This document shows positions 11,060 through 22,000 of a DNA stretch of 64,000 bases, in pieces; the stretch's first letter is position 1, and every line of letters begins with the position of its first letter. Source of the stretch: Diplolepis rosae (lineage: Eukaryota > Arthropoda > Insecta > Hymenoptera > Diplolepididae); contig JAPYXD010000686.1 of the NCBI GenBank assembly GCA_030998225.1, positions 434,001 through 498,000 on the forward strand. Reading direction: 5' to 3'. A program made the position numbers and the translations under genes. The notes beneath the pieces were generated by a model that saw nothing but the letters and a program-made list of their open reading frames with translations, had not been told where the DNA came from and did no database searches.

Positions 11060-11640
11060 AAAGTAAAAGATTCAGAGCTATCGGAATTACTTGAAGGTAT
11101 GACTATTGAATGTAGCACCACGATTCTCGACAAAGTTGGAGACTTTTTTTCATAGGAAGAAAAAATACAGCTTTTTACAGGTTTGAAATGGGAAAATATT
11201 ATCGAACTGTGCGAAATGCGAATTATGCGAATCAGAATGACGCTAAAATTATAAAAAATCTTACTGAAGATCCGCACAGTTTGTGTCAATTATTGAATGA
11301 AGATGACAAACTTTTCCTTGTTCGTAGTTTTCGAGATACAAAAGACCTACTAAAGTCAAAAGGCTTTATTGCACTGATGCCAGCGTTAAAGGGCAAGCGA
11401 AATCAGCTGACAACTAAAGAAGCAAACCAGTCTTGTTCCGTGACAAAAATTCGCTGGTCAGTGAAATCCATCCATGGAATAATTGGACAAAAATGTCGAT
11501 TTCTGGATCATATAATTTATCACACACGAGATAGTTGTCGAAAATCGTAAGGCCTGTTGAAATTCTCAGTAAATTCTTTACACAAAACAATATGAATCCC
11601 GTGATAAAGGAAGACAATGACGAAGATTAAGTGTCGTATA
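11060..11640 (+). pseudogene. PIF/Harbinger-type (DDE_Tnp_4) transposase fragment
   Basis: The frame 11188-11550 reads HSLCQLLNEDDKLFLVRSFRD, then LLKSKGFIALMPALKGKRNQ, LTTKEANQSCSVTKIRWSVK and SIHGIIGQKCRFLDH. These are the ordered motifs of the C-terminal half of DDE_Tnp_4 nucleases. In the family the first motif is normally a hydrophobic strand followed by D-R-G-F-R-D, with the first Asp catalytic; here it reads LVRSFRD, so that Asp is missing. Upstream, around 11090-11200 in other frames, are a TKVEDFFS-like helix and GLTWEN-type residues from the N-terminal half, joined by a deletion. Non-functional. Confidence 0.8.
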
Positions 11641-13016
11641 TTATATTAGAGTGAGGTGCATTGTTCAAATGATGTTTATTTTATAGAGTTATGAGCTAAA
11701 AATAAAGTTGGCTCCCTGTTCTAATAAAATTACATACATATAAGGGGTCAACATTGATATTTTTTTTCTAAATACTTCGTCCAATTTGTTTCTATAATAC
11801 GTAGTTTAAATGGAAGTTACCAGTTTTAGCGTATTTGAATTTGTAGAATAACCACGCACTACTCACATTCACTGCTTGTTTGCATGGGTGACTCGCCTTG
11901 TCAGGACAGTGGTGCCAGGCAAGCAATAAGCTGAAGTATCACTGGATAAACCTGCCCCATCAATTTACGACGTCGAGAAGCAAATGATCAAAATATACAA
12001 AAATAAACTATGACTTCGACGTTAATTAATTATTCTAATGTTGAGTTAGCAGTAGACTTGTCACCTTGATGGCCAATAAGGCGCACATTGCCATCAAACA
12101 ATTATTGGCGACTTATGCATGCTCATTGAAAGCCCAGGATGGATTTCAGAACTAGTATTCTCTGGTTGAATCAGGTGATCGATACGTCAGTAACTTGATT
12201 GTAGGCCTGCAAGGTGGTGGCATTTACAACTAAATAAATTTAGAAAAAAACGTCCAGAAAAGAATAAAATATATGAAAGCTTTTAAAGTAGCTCTCACAC
12301 TCCTTTCACAAATTTAATAAGGAGACTCATTCTCTCGTCATTGCCGCACGAAAAATCTTTAGCGTGCAATTTACCACGTTATGACACCCTAATGCCAGTT
12401 CAGAAATGACACTCGGAACCGGTAGAAAAGCCTACTCGAGGCTAAATGACCATCAATGTTTAACGTCCTGGTTATTCACCTTTTATTATATTATTTATTT
12501 TTCCTCGCTTTTTGATCGGAAAAGAGACCTGAAGGGATTTCTTAACCGAAACAAAGGATGAGGATAGCCAAAAATAAAACTCAAGAATGTATCTCAATCA
12601 TTAACCCTTTTATTATAATGAATATTTGAAAACAAATTGAAAAGAAGTTCCTTTGAAAATTCCTCCTGGGAAGCAGCTTGAAAATCAAGGGGGAAGAATT
12701 TATAGATTCATTCAAGTATTAAATTAGGGACTTGATAAAAATTTGGTATATATACATGTATATACATATATATACATGTATAGGGCCACGCGATCGAATA
12801 CAAATAAATCAATTGCAAGGAGATTCGCAGAAAGTCGCACCTGCATTTTTGATTTTCTAGTTAGGTAGACATTCATCTTGGGTAATGCATCTCAGAGAAC
12901 AACGCGGAGTCTCTGCGGAAACATAACTTTTTTGGATGACAATTTGCGAAAAATTTTTAATAACAAATTATGAAAAATCGTATGAAAAAAGTGAAGTGTA
13001 ACAAAATTATACCCAC
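11641..13016. other. AT-rich, no gene; AT/TG microsatellite near 12750
   Basis: No recognisable coding sequence. About 12748-12782 is a (TA)n/(CATG) microsatellite (alternating TATATACATGTATATACA). Otherwise unremarkable. Confidence 0.5.
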
Positions 13017-13035
13017 CTTCGGGCACATCCTCCAT
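13017..13035 (-). other. Possible first coding exon (MEDVPE) with donor GTGGGT
   Basis: On the minus strand, AAGAAGATGGAGGATGTGCCCGAAG is followed by GTGGGTAT. The ATG (13035-13033) has a good Kozak context and the exon would end after six codons plus one base at a plausible donor. The upstream sequence, 13140-13700, is richer in GC and CpG than its surroundings, as promoters often are. The same frame is open upstream (ERANILNKKMEDVPE). No downstream exon was found, so this is only a suggestion. Confidence 0.2.
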
Positions 13036-15684
13036 CTTCTTGTTGAGGATATTTGCACGTTCACGAATGTTTCTGTATACTTAAAATGTTGTTTTTCTCG
13101 TTTCTTGCACGGAGCAAGTTGGAGCAAGTTCTGACAACCGCGACTTTCACGCACAACTACACGTCCCGTAGGCGCGCTATCTATCTGCTATTCAAGAAAT
13201 AGACGCGCAGGCACCACGTTTACCGACTACTTCGCAAGAAACCATTTGGAAAAAAAAAATTTTTTGGGGGTTTTGACCGACTTTTTGGGTGTTTCAGACC
13301 GCGCCGCAAAGAGGGCCTCCTAGTTTGTGGTTGGTGTCGACGTTCAGCTTACTTTAGACGTTACTGTGGAGGTCAAGAACAGACAATTTATCCTGGTCAA
13401 CACAGCTATGACCTTCAATTATATAATTAAAAAGAAAAAACTATCAAAGGTAGAAACTTAAAGGCAGCGGCTGCTAAATACGGCTTAGGGTCCTTTGTAT
13501 CCGCGCTACCGGTTGGTTTACCGTTTTCGTCCTCGACCTCGTATATTGCGCGCGAGGCTATTTTGAATACCGTGAATGTACTGTTGCATTTATGAGTTAG
13601 CGAGACTGTGATTCATTTTTCGGCCGAAGATAAGTTACGATCTCGCTGAATTAGTCAATCGCCGATTTCGTGAATGCGCGGCCGTACGCGAAGGTTGTAC
13701 GCATGTTCCTGTTTCTCGTGGACAGCATTCAAGTTTATCCTTCTTGTACAAGATCATCATTGTTTCGAGAACTCAGTTGATTCGTTCAACCGGTTCGCGC
13801 GGTGGTCGTATGGAAATCCATTCTTTTTTTCCAGATAGAGAACGCGCGTGGATTTTTTTGGACGTCCAACAGACGCTTGAGGTATCAAGTGTTTTTGGTT
13901 TGGTCCATCCTGGCGATCTCTTCAGGATCATTTAGGTCTCGGTTGAGCCGAGATAGGTAATCCTAAACGAAATTTAATGCGACTTATTTAACCGGTACCA
14001 CTGTAAAGCGACACCTGTCAATATCTGTAGGTGTGCGCAGATGAGTTCCATGTCCGATAGCGAAAAAAAAATCGGCACTCAATTCCATTGACGCAGGATT
14101 TTACCAACATCACTATTTATAACTCGAGTGTTGGTACTTCGCGAAATACTATTATAGGGGTTAGCAGGCGTAGGGTTAAAATCACGATGTAATCATAACT
14201 TTGTTGCGCTACAAATAGAATTACGCGGTAAGACATAAACGGCGGGGAATCTGTCGTTAAAATGCTGGTAATGTTCGTGCTCTAGCCCTGGTGCGCAATA
14301 GGTACAAACCTGGATGCATTAAAAAATTCGATGCAATAGATCCCGGGTAGACTGAAGTATACGCCTGTGAGTGCGTACACCCACTACTTAATGGCATGTG
14401 ATTTCATCTTAGAGCTAATCTGATTTCTGATTGGGATTTATTATTTTGTCAATTAATCTGAAATTTAATTAATTAATTAATTCAAGATTTCAAACTTGGT
14501 AACGTACTCGGTATTTCAATTCAGACAGATTTAAAAGCTTAACCGGAATCATCATATAATCGCGTTATTCCCTCACGCGTCAACTGGCATTTCGGTAGTT
14601 GAAGCAGAAGTATGATAGTGTACGATGACATCCGAGTGCAGTCGCGAAGTGTGCACGCATATTGACGAGTCGAAGTAGAGGCCAAGATGGCAAAAACTGA
14701 GATTCACCACTCAGTAGTAGCGTTGGTTCTCGCGAGGCATGAGTGGGGATGGAGATGCACGGAATGTGCCAAGCTGTTTATCAAGATGGCGAAAACTGCG
14801 GTTCATCGTGAGCTAGCAGGCTGAAACCACGTTGCACGAGTTCACTCAATTTTCATGCTTTTTAGATGAATTATTAACGTCCAAACTCATGAACTATTCT
14901 CACATATAATTCTGTACTTTAATAAGATTATTTTATAATTTTTACACGCGACTTGTATAATATCAACCCGTTAAGAGCCAAAATGGCATAAACGATACAC
15001 CGGTCTTTGAGGCCGTGTACTTATGCTATTCGCGACTGAAAAAATTGAGAGGGAGTTAATTTTGGAGTTCAAGACTTGCCCTTTCCGATGGCAAATACAA
15101 AATTGATCTGAAAAATTATTGATTATAAGAAAGTTCAGTTTAAAAAAAAGCACGATTTTCTCGATCTTTTTTTTTTAAAGCGAGTTTTAAAAGGTTTCCC
15201 GGTCTGTCAAGGACCTGGAACATTTTTAACCAGTGAAATAAATGTCTGAACTTTAAGAAGGTGTGGTTCTGAGAATAATTTTTCACTTTGGTCTTTATAA
15301 AATGGCGCCCCAATTATAACATTTTCACGAATACATTCAGGATTTTTTTTGTCAGAAAATATGAACCAACCGAAGAAATTACAAAAAATGAAAAGCTCTT
15401 AGAATCACTCAAAGAATACGTCTGAATTTTTTCAAAACGTTTCGAGCAACTTTTCAATTTTGCAAATAGCATAATTTTCGCAAAATCGAAACATTACTCA
15501 AAAAAACCCGGAAAAGTTTGGAGTTATTCTTCGACCAATTTTAAAAACTTTTCATTGTTAATGATTTTCGCCATACGTCTATTGCTTTCAAGAAAAAAAT
15601 TCTCAATAACCTCGAAAGTACCGCAGTATATTCGATTAATCAAATTTAGGCGATGTTGAGAAAAATTGGGTATCGAGAGTCAAC
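13036..15684. other. Mixed GC region without a supported gene
   Basis: About 13140-14850 is less AT-rich and contains many CpG. Small open frames at 13744-13935 (+) and 14687-14824 (+, opening MAKTEIHHSVV) have no recognised motif. The second contains an internal repeat: AAGATGGC(A/G)AAAACTG(A/C)G occurs twice, about 90 bp apart. The region could be a promoter or 5' region, or another decayed repeat. Confidence 0.35.
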
Positions 15685-18600
15685 CCCAGGTGAAAATAGT
15701 TTAGGACTGCAGCAGGCCTGCAACTCGTTTAGAGACCTTCAACTGGTCTGTTGCAGGCCTGCATTCAATCACACCCCGGTTGAAAATTCCTGTATAGGAT
15801 CCTTTAGAGGATCCTTACTTGGGGTTCCGTTCAGGTTCCTTTACAAGATCATGCCGGAAAATTATCAGCATCCTGTTCAGGATCCTTGAATAGGTTCCTG
15901 AAAGGATCCTCTGAAGGATCCTATGAAGGAACTGTAGAGGTTCCTGTGGGACATAAAAACGGTTAGCACAGGATCCTTAATAGGATCCTATAAGGTGAGG
16001 GTGCAGTATAGATGAAAGGTTTCTTGATGGGATCCTTTAAATCGTCAGATGAAAAATATAATACTGTACATGATCTTGTACAACCACGAAATTATTCCTT
16101 TATGGGTTCTCGTAGAGGAGCCAGAAGAAGATCTCACCCGGGTTTATACCTTACAATTGAACGGTTGACTGCAATCACGGTAATCTAGCATTTTCAGAAG
16201 TCACTTTTATTGCATTTGTTTTGTACATGACATGATGAGAAAAAAAAATAGATATGGGTCATTTCATGGGAGATTTACAGTCAACATTTTTTTTCGACGA
16301 AACATTTTTTTTTACTTTTTGCTTCGAAAATAATCGACACGTATTTTTTTTCAATGTGATACTTGAAAATTTGGAGATATAATTTTTTTGAGTTTGGCAC
16401 TCGGGAAAATTTTTTTTTTTCAACAGCTCATTGTAAAAGCAGTTTTGAATATAAAATGTAACCCTTGCACTTGAAATGCGCGAAAGAGTACAACCTTTTA
16501 AATGAGTTATAGCACACATTTCGTTATACGTACGTAATACGTACATTTATATAAACAATTGAATTTTTTTAAAATTTGGAACTAATTTTTTCCGATTTTT
16601 TTGTTTCTAAATCTTTGTTGAAGTTTTTTCAATATGCAGGCAAAATTTTGGAATGGAAAAATGAAAACTGAAGGTGTAATTAATTTATAAAATCTGTCCC
16701 GCGCGTTGCAACGAACGAGCTCGCACGCTGCAACTACGTTTAAGGGGGGTTTCTACTTTCTTCCGCCGAAAAAACGTGTTTTTTTTAGACATTTTTTTGG
16801 GGGAACGTATTCAAGATAAACGCTTGAAATTTTTTTCAGTTGTAGGTACAAGTTTATTGTACAAGTACAAAAAGTTTTCAGTAGAAATATGCAAAGGTGT
16901 GGGGGGGGGGGCATTGAACAATGGCGGCGCGTCGAATGAATTTTTCCCACTCTCGGAAGTCCTGTCGCTGTTTCAGATGACCTGAAACACAAAAATGAAA
17001 TATATTCTTACTTTGTATACTTTTGTCTTTTGCCGGTACTAGGATTTCGAAAAAAAATGAAAAATGACAAAATTTTGCGATTTTGAATGAAAAACTCGAT
17101 TTTTGCCCACTTTTTTCGATACAAATTGTTATGTAAAATCAAAAATTGTTGATATTTTTTGAAGATTCTAGTACGAGCCATAGCTAAGCCCTTGATACAC
17201 GACTGTTAAAAATTTCGTGGCCATTGCTCAACTCGTCTGGCTTAAATCACTTCCGCAAGGCCAAAAAATATAGTTTTGAGAAAAACGCGTTCAAAGTTTT
17301 GCTTCAGTATAAAGTGAAAAAGAACTTTTTGTACTTGTACAATAAACTTGTACCTACAACTGAAAAAAATTTCAAATGTTTATTTTAAATGCGTTCCCCA
17401 AAAAAAATTTCTAGAAAAAGCACGTTTTTTCGGTCGAACAAAGTAGAAATCCCCCTTAAGCTAGATTAGGCATGCTCGGACTCGAAGCACGTGTGGCAGT
17501 GAATGCAGTGACCGCTGTTTTAGTTTTCTGTGAATGTTCCTCAAGTGTTCACCTATTTCAAATTAATATAGAAATGCCAAGCTCTCGATTTAAACATGTC
17601 TGCTGCAATCCGTTTAATAAAAAGAATCATAGTGGGAAAAAGCAAAAAGAAAAATTTGCGTCGCGTTTCCTCCTCGATACTTGAAAAATTCAAAATTTTC
17701 AAACCAGATGATGTTTCTTGTACACAATGCAGAATAGAAGCAAATGAAATGGAGATGGAAGATTTTTGTTGTAAGTACATTCAAACTTGTGCGTAGACTA
17801 TTTCAAAACGAATCATTAGTTATAATGATGAATTGATGAGTGAAGTTTTACGATAAAATTACTCTAAATGATACACTTAAGACGCAAATTTTTTTTTTTG
17901 CTCTTTTCCACTATGATTTTTTTTATCAAACGGATAGCAGCAGACATGTTTAAATCGAGAGCTTGGCATTACTGTATTAATATCAAATAGGTGAACACTT
18001 GAGGAACATTCACAGAAAACTAAAACAGCGGTCACTGCATTCACTGCCACACGTGCTTCGAGTCCGAGCATGCCTAATCAAGCTTAAGCGTAGTTGCAGC
18101 GTGCGAGCTCGTTCGTTGCAACGCGCGGGACAGATTTTATAAATTAATTACACCTACAGTTTTCATTTTTTCATTCCAAAATTTTGCCTGCATATTGAAA
18201 AAACTTCAACAAAGATTTCGAATAAAAAAAATCAGAAAAAAATGAGTTACAAATTTAAAAAAAATTCAATTGTTTATAAAAATGTGCTATATTGTTATTA
18301 CAAAAAAAACAACGAAATGTGTGCTATAATTTTTTTGAAAGCTTGTAATATTTCGCGCATTTCAAGTGCAAGGGTTACATTTTATATTCAAAACTGCTTT
18401 TACAGTGAGCTGTTGAAAAAAAAAAATTTTCCCGAGTGCCAAACTTAAAAAAATTATATCTCGAAATTTTTAAGTATCACATTGAAAAAAAAAATGTTTC
18501 GTCGAAAAAAAAATTTTGACTGTAAATCTCCCATGAAATGACCCATATATATATTTATTGCAGGTTCCTCTACAAAAACCTATAAATGAATAATTTCGTG

Positions 18601-19161
18601 GTTCAAAATCAGTCGGGATCCTTTAAAGTTTCCCTCTGTGGGATCCTGCATATAGAAATTTTTTACTTTGTTTTACTGCATAGTAACACGTAAAGGAACA
18701 CACATAAGAGCCTGTACAGGATCATGTACAGTGTTAGATTTTTCATCTGACGACTTAAAGGATCCCATGAAGGAACCTTTCATCTATACTGCACCCTCAC
18801 CTTATAGGATCCTATAAAGGATCCTGTGCTAACCGTTTTTATGTCCCACAGGAACCTCTACAGTTCCTTCATAGGATCCTTTAGAGGATCCTTTCAGGAA
18901 CCTATTCAAGGATCCTGAACAGGATCCTAATGATTCTCATGCATGATCCAGTATAGGAACCTGAACGGGACCCCAAGTAAGGATCCTCTAAAGGATCCTA
19001 TACAGGAATTTTCAGCAGGGACGCCTGCAAGGGGTCTGCAGCACACCCGCAGATTGAAGATTTATATATAAATTAAATATTTTGATTGCCTGCTACAGGC
19101 CTGTTGCAGGTCTTTAAACGAGCTGCAGACCTGCTGCAGTCGTAAACGATTTTCACCCGGG
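15685..19161. mobile_element. 3.5-kb palindromic element with GGATCC-rich ends
   Basis: Left end CCCAGGTGAAAATAGTTTA and right end (reverse complement) CCCGGGTGAAAATCGTTTA are matching termini. Matching arms run from 15685 to about 17680 (interrupted by a 712-bp TTAA element) and from 19161 back to about 17877, around a spacer of roughly 190 bp. That gives arms near 1.29 kb after removing the insertion. Outer arms carry CTGCAGCAGGCCTGC-type motifs, then clusters of GGATCC (at least 8 in 15797-16035, and more in 18614-18985) and GGAACC/GGTTCC. Inner arms carry CGCGCGTTGCAACGAACGAGC. There is no transposase frame: the identical small ORFs at 17472-17684 and 17877-18071 are the two arms. Only AC was seen flanking both ends, so the superfamily is unassigned. 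Confidence 0.88.
16744..17455. mobile_element. TTAA-flanked non-autonomous element, copy 1 (712 bp)
   Basis: Flanked by TTAA at 16740-16743 and 17456-17459. Terminal inverted repeats start GGGGGGTTTCTACTTT and end AAAGTAGAAATCCCCC, and the inverted similarity extends inward over about 120 bp (GTACAAGTACAAAAAGTT and its complement). The matching position in the opposite palindrome arm (18084-18087) is an uninterrupted TTAA, i.e. an empty site. A TTAA target suggests piggyBac-like mobilisation, but no transposase is present. Confidence 0.9.
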
Positions 19162-19417
19162 ACGCCGGCATGAGAGAAAAGCTTCGCAGAAATGAAGACA
19201 CTATTAACGCTATCGACCTTAAAGATTCTATCCGTCTGTATGTTTATCTCTTTCCCGCTTTTTCTTTCATTCATGAATCGCACTGGAGATTGAGGATTTT
19301 TTTTCGGGTTTTTTTCGGCAGGAAAAGTCCCAGGTTTTTAATGTTTATTTTCAAAGGAATGATTGTATTTAAAAGTAATCACAAACATACTGATTAATAA
19401 CGTTTTTCACTTTTCAG
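19162..19417. other. Intronic-looking sequence upstream of the hpd exon
   Basis: Lies between the palindromic element and the hpd exon. It ends in a pyrimidine tract and AG acceptor (CGTTTTTCACTTTTCAG). No other feature seen. Confidence 0.5.
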
Positions 19418-19480
19418 CCAGTACAAGCCAAGTTTCTCTGCTTTGATCACGTGAAATTCTGGGTTGGAAATGCTAAACAG
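19418..19480 (+). CDS. hpd: 4-hydroxyphenylpyruvate dioxygenase, single internal exon
   Basis: A 63-base exon between acceptor TTTTCAG and donor GTAAGC encodes 21 residues that include KFLCFDHVKFWVGNAKQ. This matches the first beta-strand segment of HPPD, the Fe(II) enzyme that converts 4-hydroxyphenylpyruvate to homogentisate in tyrosine breakdown. The exon lies near the enzyme's N-terminus and is open in phase 0 at both ends. The first exon and the next one (Ala-Ala-x-Tyr-Tyr... in the family) were not found in the window. The gene may therefore span large transposon-filled introns, or this may be a stranded exon. Splice signals and reading frame are intact, which favours a live exon. Confidence 0.75.
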
Positions 19481-19719
19481 GTAAGCCATTCCATATTTAT
19501 AATTCGATCAATCAATATTTACCTAAATTGTGACCAAAAATGTTGAAAACTGTTCGAAACCCATTTTAAGGATATGGATTAACCAGTACAGCTAATACAA
19601 TCAATAAAATAATCAGTTTAGTGATTATATTATGAAGTTTTCGTATTAGTGTATTCACAAAAGTTTGTTGAAATGGCTATAACCCCAAATCCAACTAAAA
19701 AGGTTCGAGAAACCTTAAA
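19481..19719. other. Sequence between hpd exon and LINE
   Basis: AT-rich; presumably hpd intron. No feature recognised. The LINE's 3' junction near 19720 shows no poly-A tail or obvious target duplication. Confidence 0.4.
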
Positions 19720-22000
19720 TCATGTCTCGACGAGTCTGCGCCCTCCATCCTTGCGGATGGCCTCCTTCGCGCGAGCGATTTCCTGCAGGTCGGCGCAGGT
19801 AAGCTCCTTGCGAAGCTGAAAGGTTTCCTGCCTTTCCGCCGCCAATAAATCTATTGGCGGGACGCTCGCCAGGACCAGCACAGCGCTCGTCGAGATAGTT
19901 CTATATGCCGAAACTATTCTCAGCGCGACAAGTCTCTGCGCCGAGAACAGCTTCTTCTGGATAGCATGGTTTTGCAATGCATTGGCCCAGACCGGAGCTG
20001 CATAAAGCAGCTTCGAATGGACCACGCTGGCCACCAATCTTCTTTTCGCTTCCCTGGGTCCACCAATGTTTGGCATAAGCCGGGTCAAGATCGCTCCACA
20101 CTGGATGGCTTTGGCAGCTGCGATCTTTAGGTGTTCGCCAAAGCTAAGCCTACGATCCAGCTGCACCCCCAGGTACTTAATGCTTGTTTTCCACTCGACT
20201 TCATGCTCTCCGAGAACGATCCTCGGATATTGGAAGGATCTCCTGTCCGTAACGAGCAAAGCCTCGGTTTTCTCAGGGGCCATTTTAAGGCCTCTGCCAT
20301 CCAGCCAACGCTTTGCTCGCCACAGACTTTCATTGATCCTCAGCTCTAGGATTTTGACGTCGTCAGCGGCGCACACGACAAGTGCGTCATCCGCGAAGCC
20401 GACGATGCTCGTTCCAGCAGGCAGGTCCATGCGCAGGAAGTCATCATACATGATGTTCCAAACGAGTGGACCCACCCGCGACCCTTGAGGAGCGCCACAT
20501 GTCATCTCTTCTTTGAGAGACCATTTGTCGCCCTCGTATATCACCCACCTGTCGCTCAGATAGTCATCCATCATTCGCAACAGGTAGTCTGGAACCCTTT
20601 TCCGCATCATCGCCTCGATGCAGTTGTCCCATCTCGCGGTATTGAACGCATTGCGTATGTCAATGCTAATCAATGCACAGAATCCCTTACGCTTACCAGT
20701 TCCTTTTCTTGCATTTGTGGCGATGTTAACCACAGCTTGGATGGCGTCCACAGTGGATCTGCCTTTCCTGAATCCGAACTGACTTTCCGAGAGCCCGTTC
20801 TCCCCGACCAAGAGAGCCTGAAGCCGTTGTAGAATCAACTCCTCCAGAAGCTTCCCCATCGTATCCAATAAGCATATTGGTCTATACGACGAGGCAACCC
20901 CTAGAGGTTTGTTGCCCTTCCTCAGCAGGACCAACCTCTGCTTCTTCCAATCTGCGAAGAACCTCCCATCCCGAAGACAGGAGTTAAAGGCTTCTAGGAG
21001 GATCTCCGGGTATGCCCCGATCACCTCTTTGAGGATCTCGTTCGGCACCCCGTCGATACCCGGCGCTGTATTTGCCTTAAGCCTTCCACCCGCTCTCTTT
21101 TGTTCTTCGAGAGTGAAGAGTTCTTCGCGCCGGACCACGCAGGAACTTCGGTCCTGTCTTTGGAACGGCTCCACGTGTGGAAACAAGCTTCGCACAATGT
21201 ACTTGACTCGATCGGGATTATCCAGGCCCGGGGTCTTTCTTCTAGTCACCAATTTCTTGGTGACTATTTTGAAGGCGAGACCCCATGGATCCTTCTCGAC
21301 CTCACCGATCAAGTCTTTCCAGCATTGAAGTCGGCTTTTCTTTATGCCTCGTCTCAAAGCTGTTTTTGCCCCTTTCCATGCCTCGTGCAGCGAAGCATCC
21401 CCCTTTGAACGGGTGAATTTTCGCCGCGCTGCGAGACATTCTCGACGTAGGGCTCCTAACTGGTCGTTCCACCAGTACATCGAACCCTTGGCTTGTCTGA
21501 ACGTGAAATTCCCGCCCTGATTCAGGACGATCAGGTCGTTCCTAGCGACCATCTCGCCAACCAAGATTCCCCTCCTATCTAGGCGGGCCTCACCCCACTC
21601 GGGCGACTTACTGTTGAAGTCACCCCCTATGAGGGATCGCCCGATGGCCTCACTGAGGCTTTCCTCAAGGAGGAGGATCTGGGTCTCAAAGACATCGAAG
21701 GGATCGCTGGGGGAGAAGTAGCAGCTGTACACACGCACACCCGCCACCTCCACCCAAACGAACCCCGCGTCGGTCTCCAGGAAGTCCCCGACGCCCAAAT
21801 CAGGGTTAAAAACAAGAATTCCGGCCCTCCTTGATGCATCCTGATACCAAGCAGAGTTTTCGGACCACTTGTACTGCTCACTAATGAGCAGCACATCGTC
21901 CCCCCTCTCCCTGGCAGTCTGCATCAGGAGGTCCTGGGCATCCCTCCCCCTTCCGAGGTTGAGCTGCAGGAACTTCAATTCCTGCCTCTCAACCTCAGAA
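19720..22000 (-). CDS. LINE ORF2: APE endonuclease + reverse transcriptase
   Basis: The frame is open from 22248, but the endonuclease begins at about 21985 (LKFLQLNLGRGRDAQDLL); codons before that overlap ORF1 and are probably not translated. Endonuclease motifs LLISEQYKWSE and LIGGDFNSKSPEWG are present. After NFTFRQAKGS the protein passes directly to YWWNDQLGALRREC near 21478, so the C-terminal endonuclease part, including the Ser-Asp-His box, is deleted. RT motifs follow in order: SSYRPICLLDTMGK, ESQFGFRKGRSTVDA, ISIDIRNAFNTARWD, GAPQGSRVGPLVWN and FADD (20386-20397). The frame stays open to the end at RRLVET. RT residues look intact, but endonuclease loss should prevent normal target priming. 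Confidence 0.88.

Noticed and set aside
17472..18071. Two identical MLGLEARVAVNAV ORFs facing each other
   Set aside because: They are the two arms of the 3.5-kb palindrome, not a gene pair.
20066..21408. Plus-strand ORFs over the LINE (for example 20485-20832, 20909-21328)
   Set aside because: All are antisense shadows of LINE ORF2, and the same shadows recur over copy 2 at 44441-45312.
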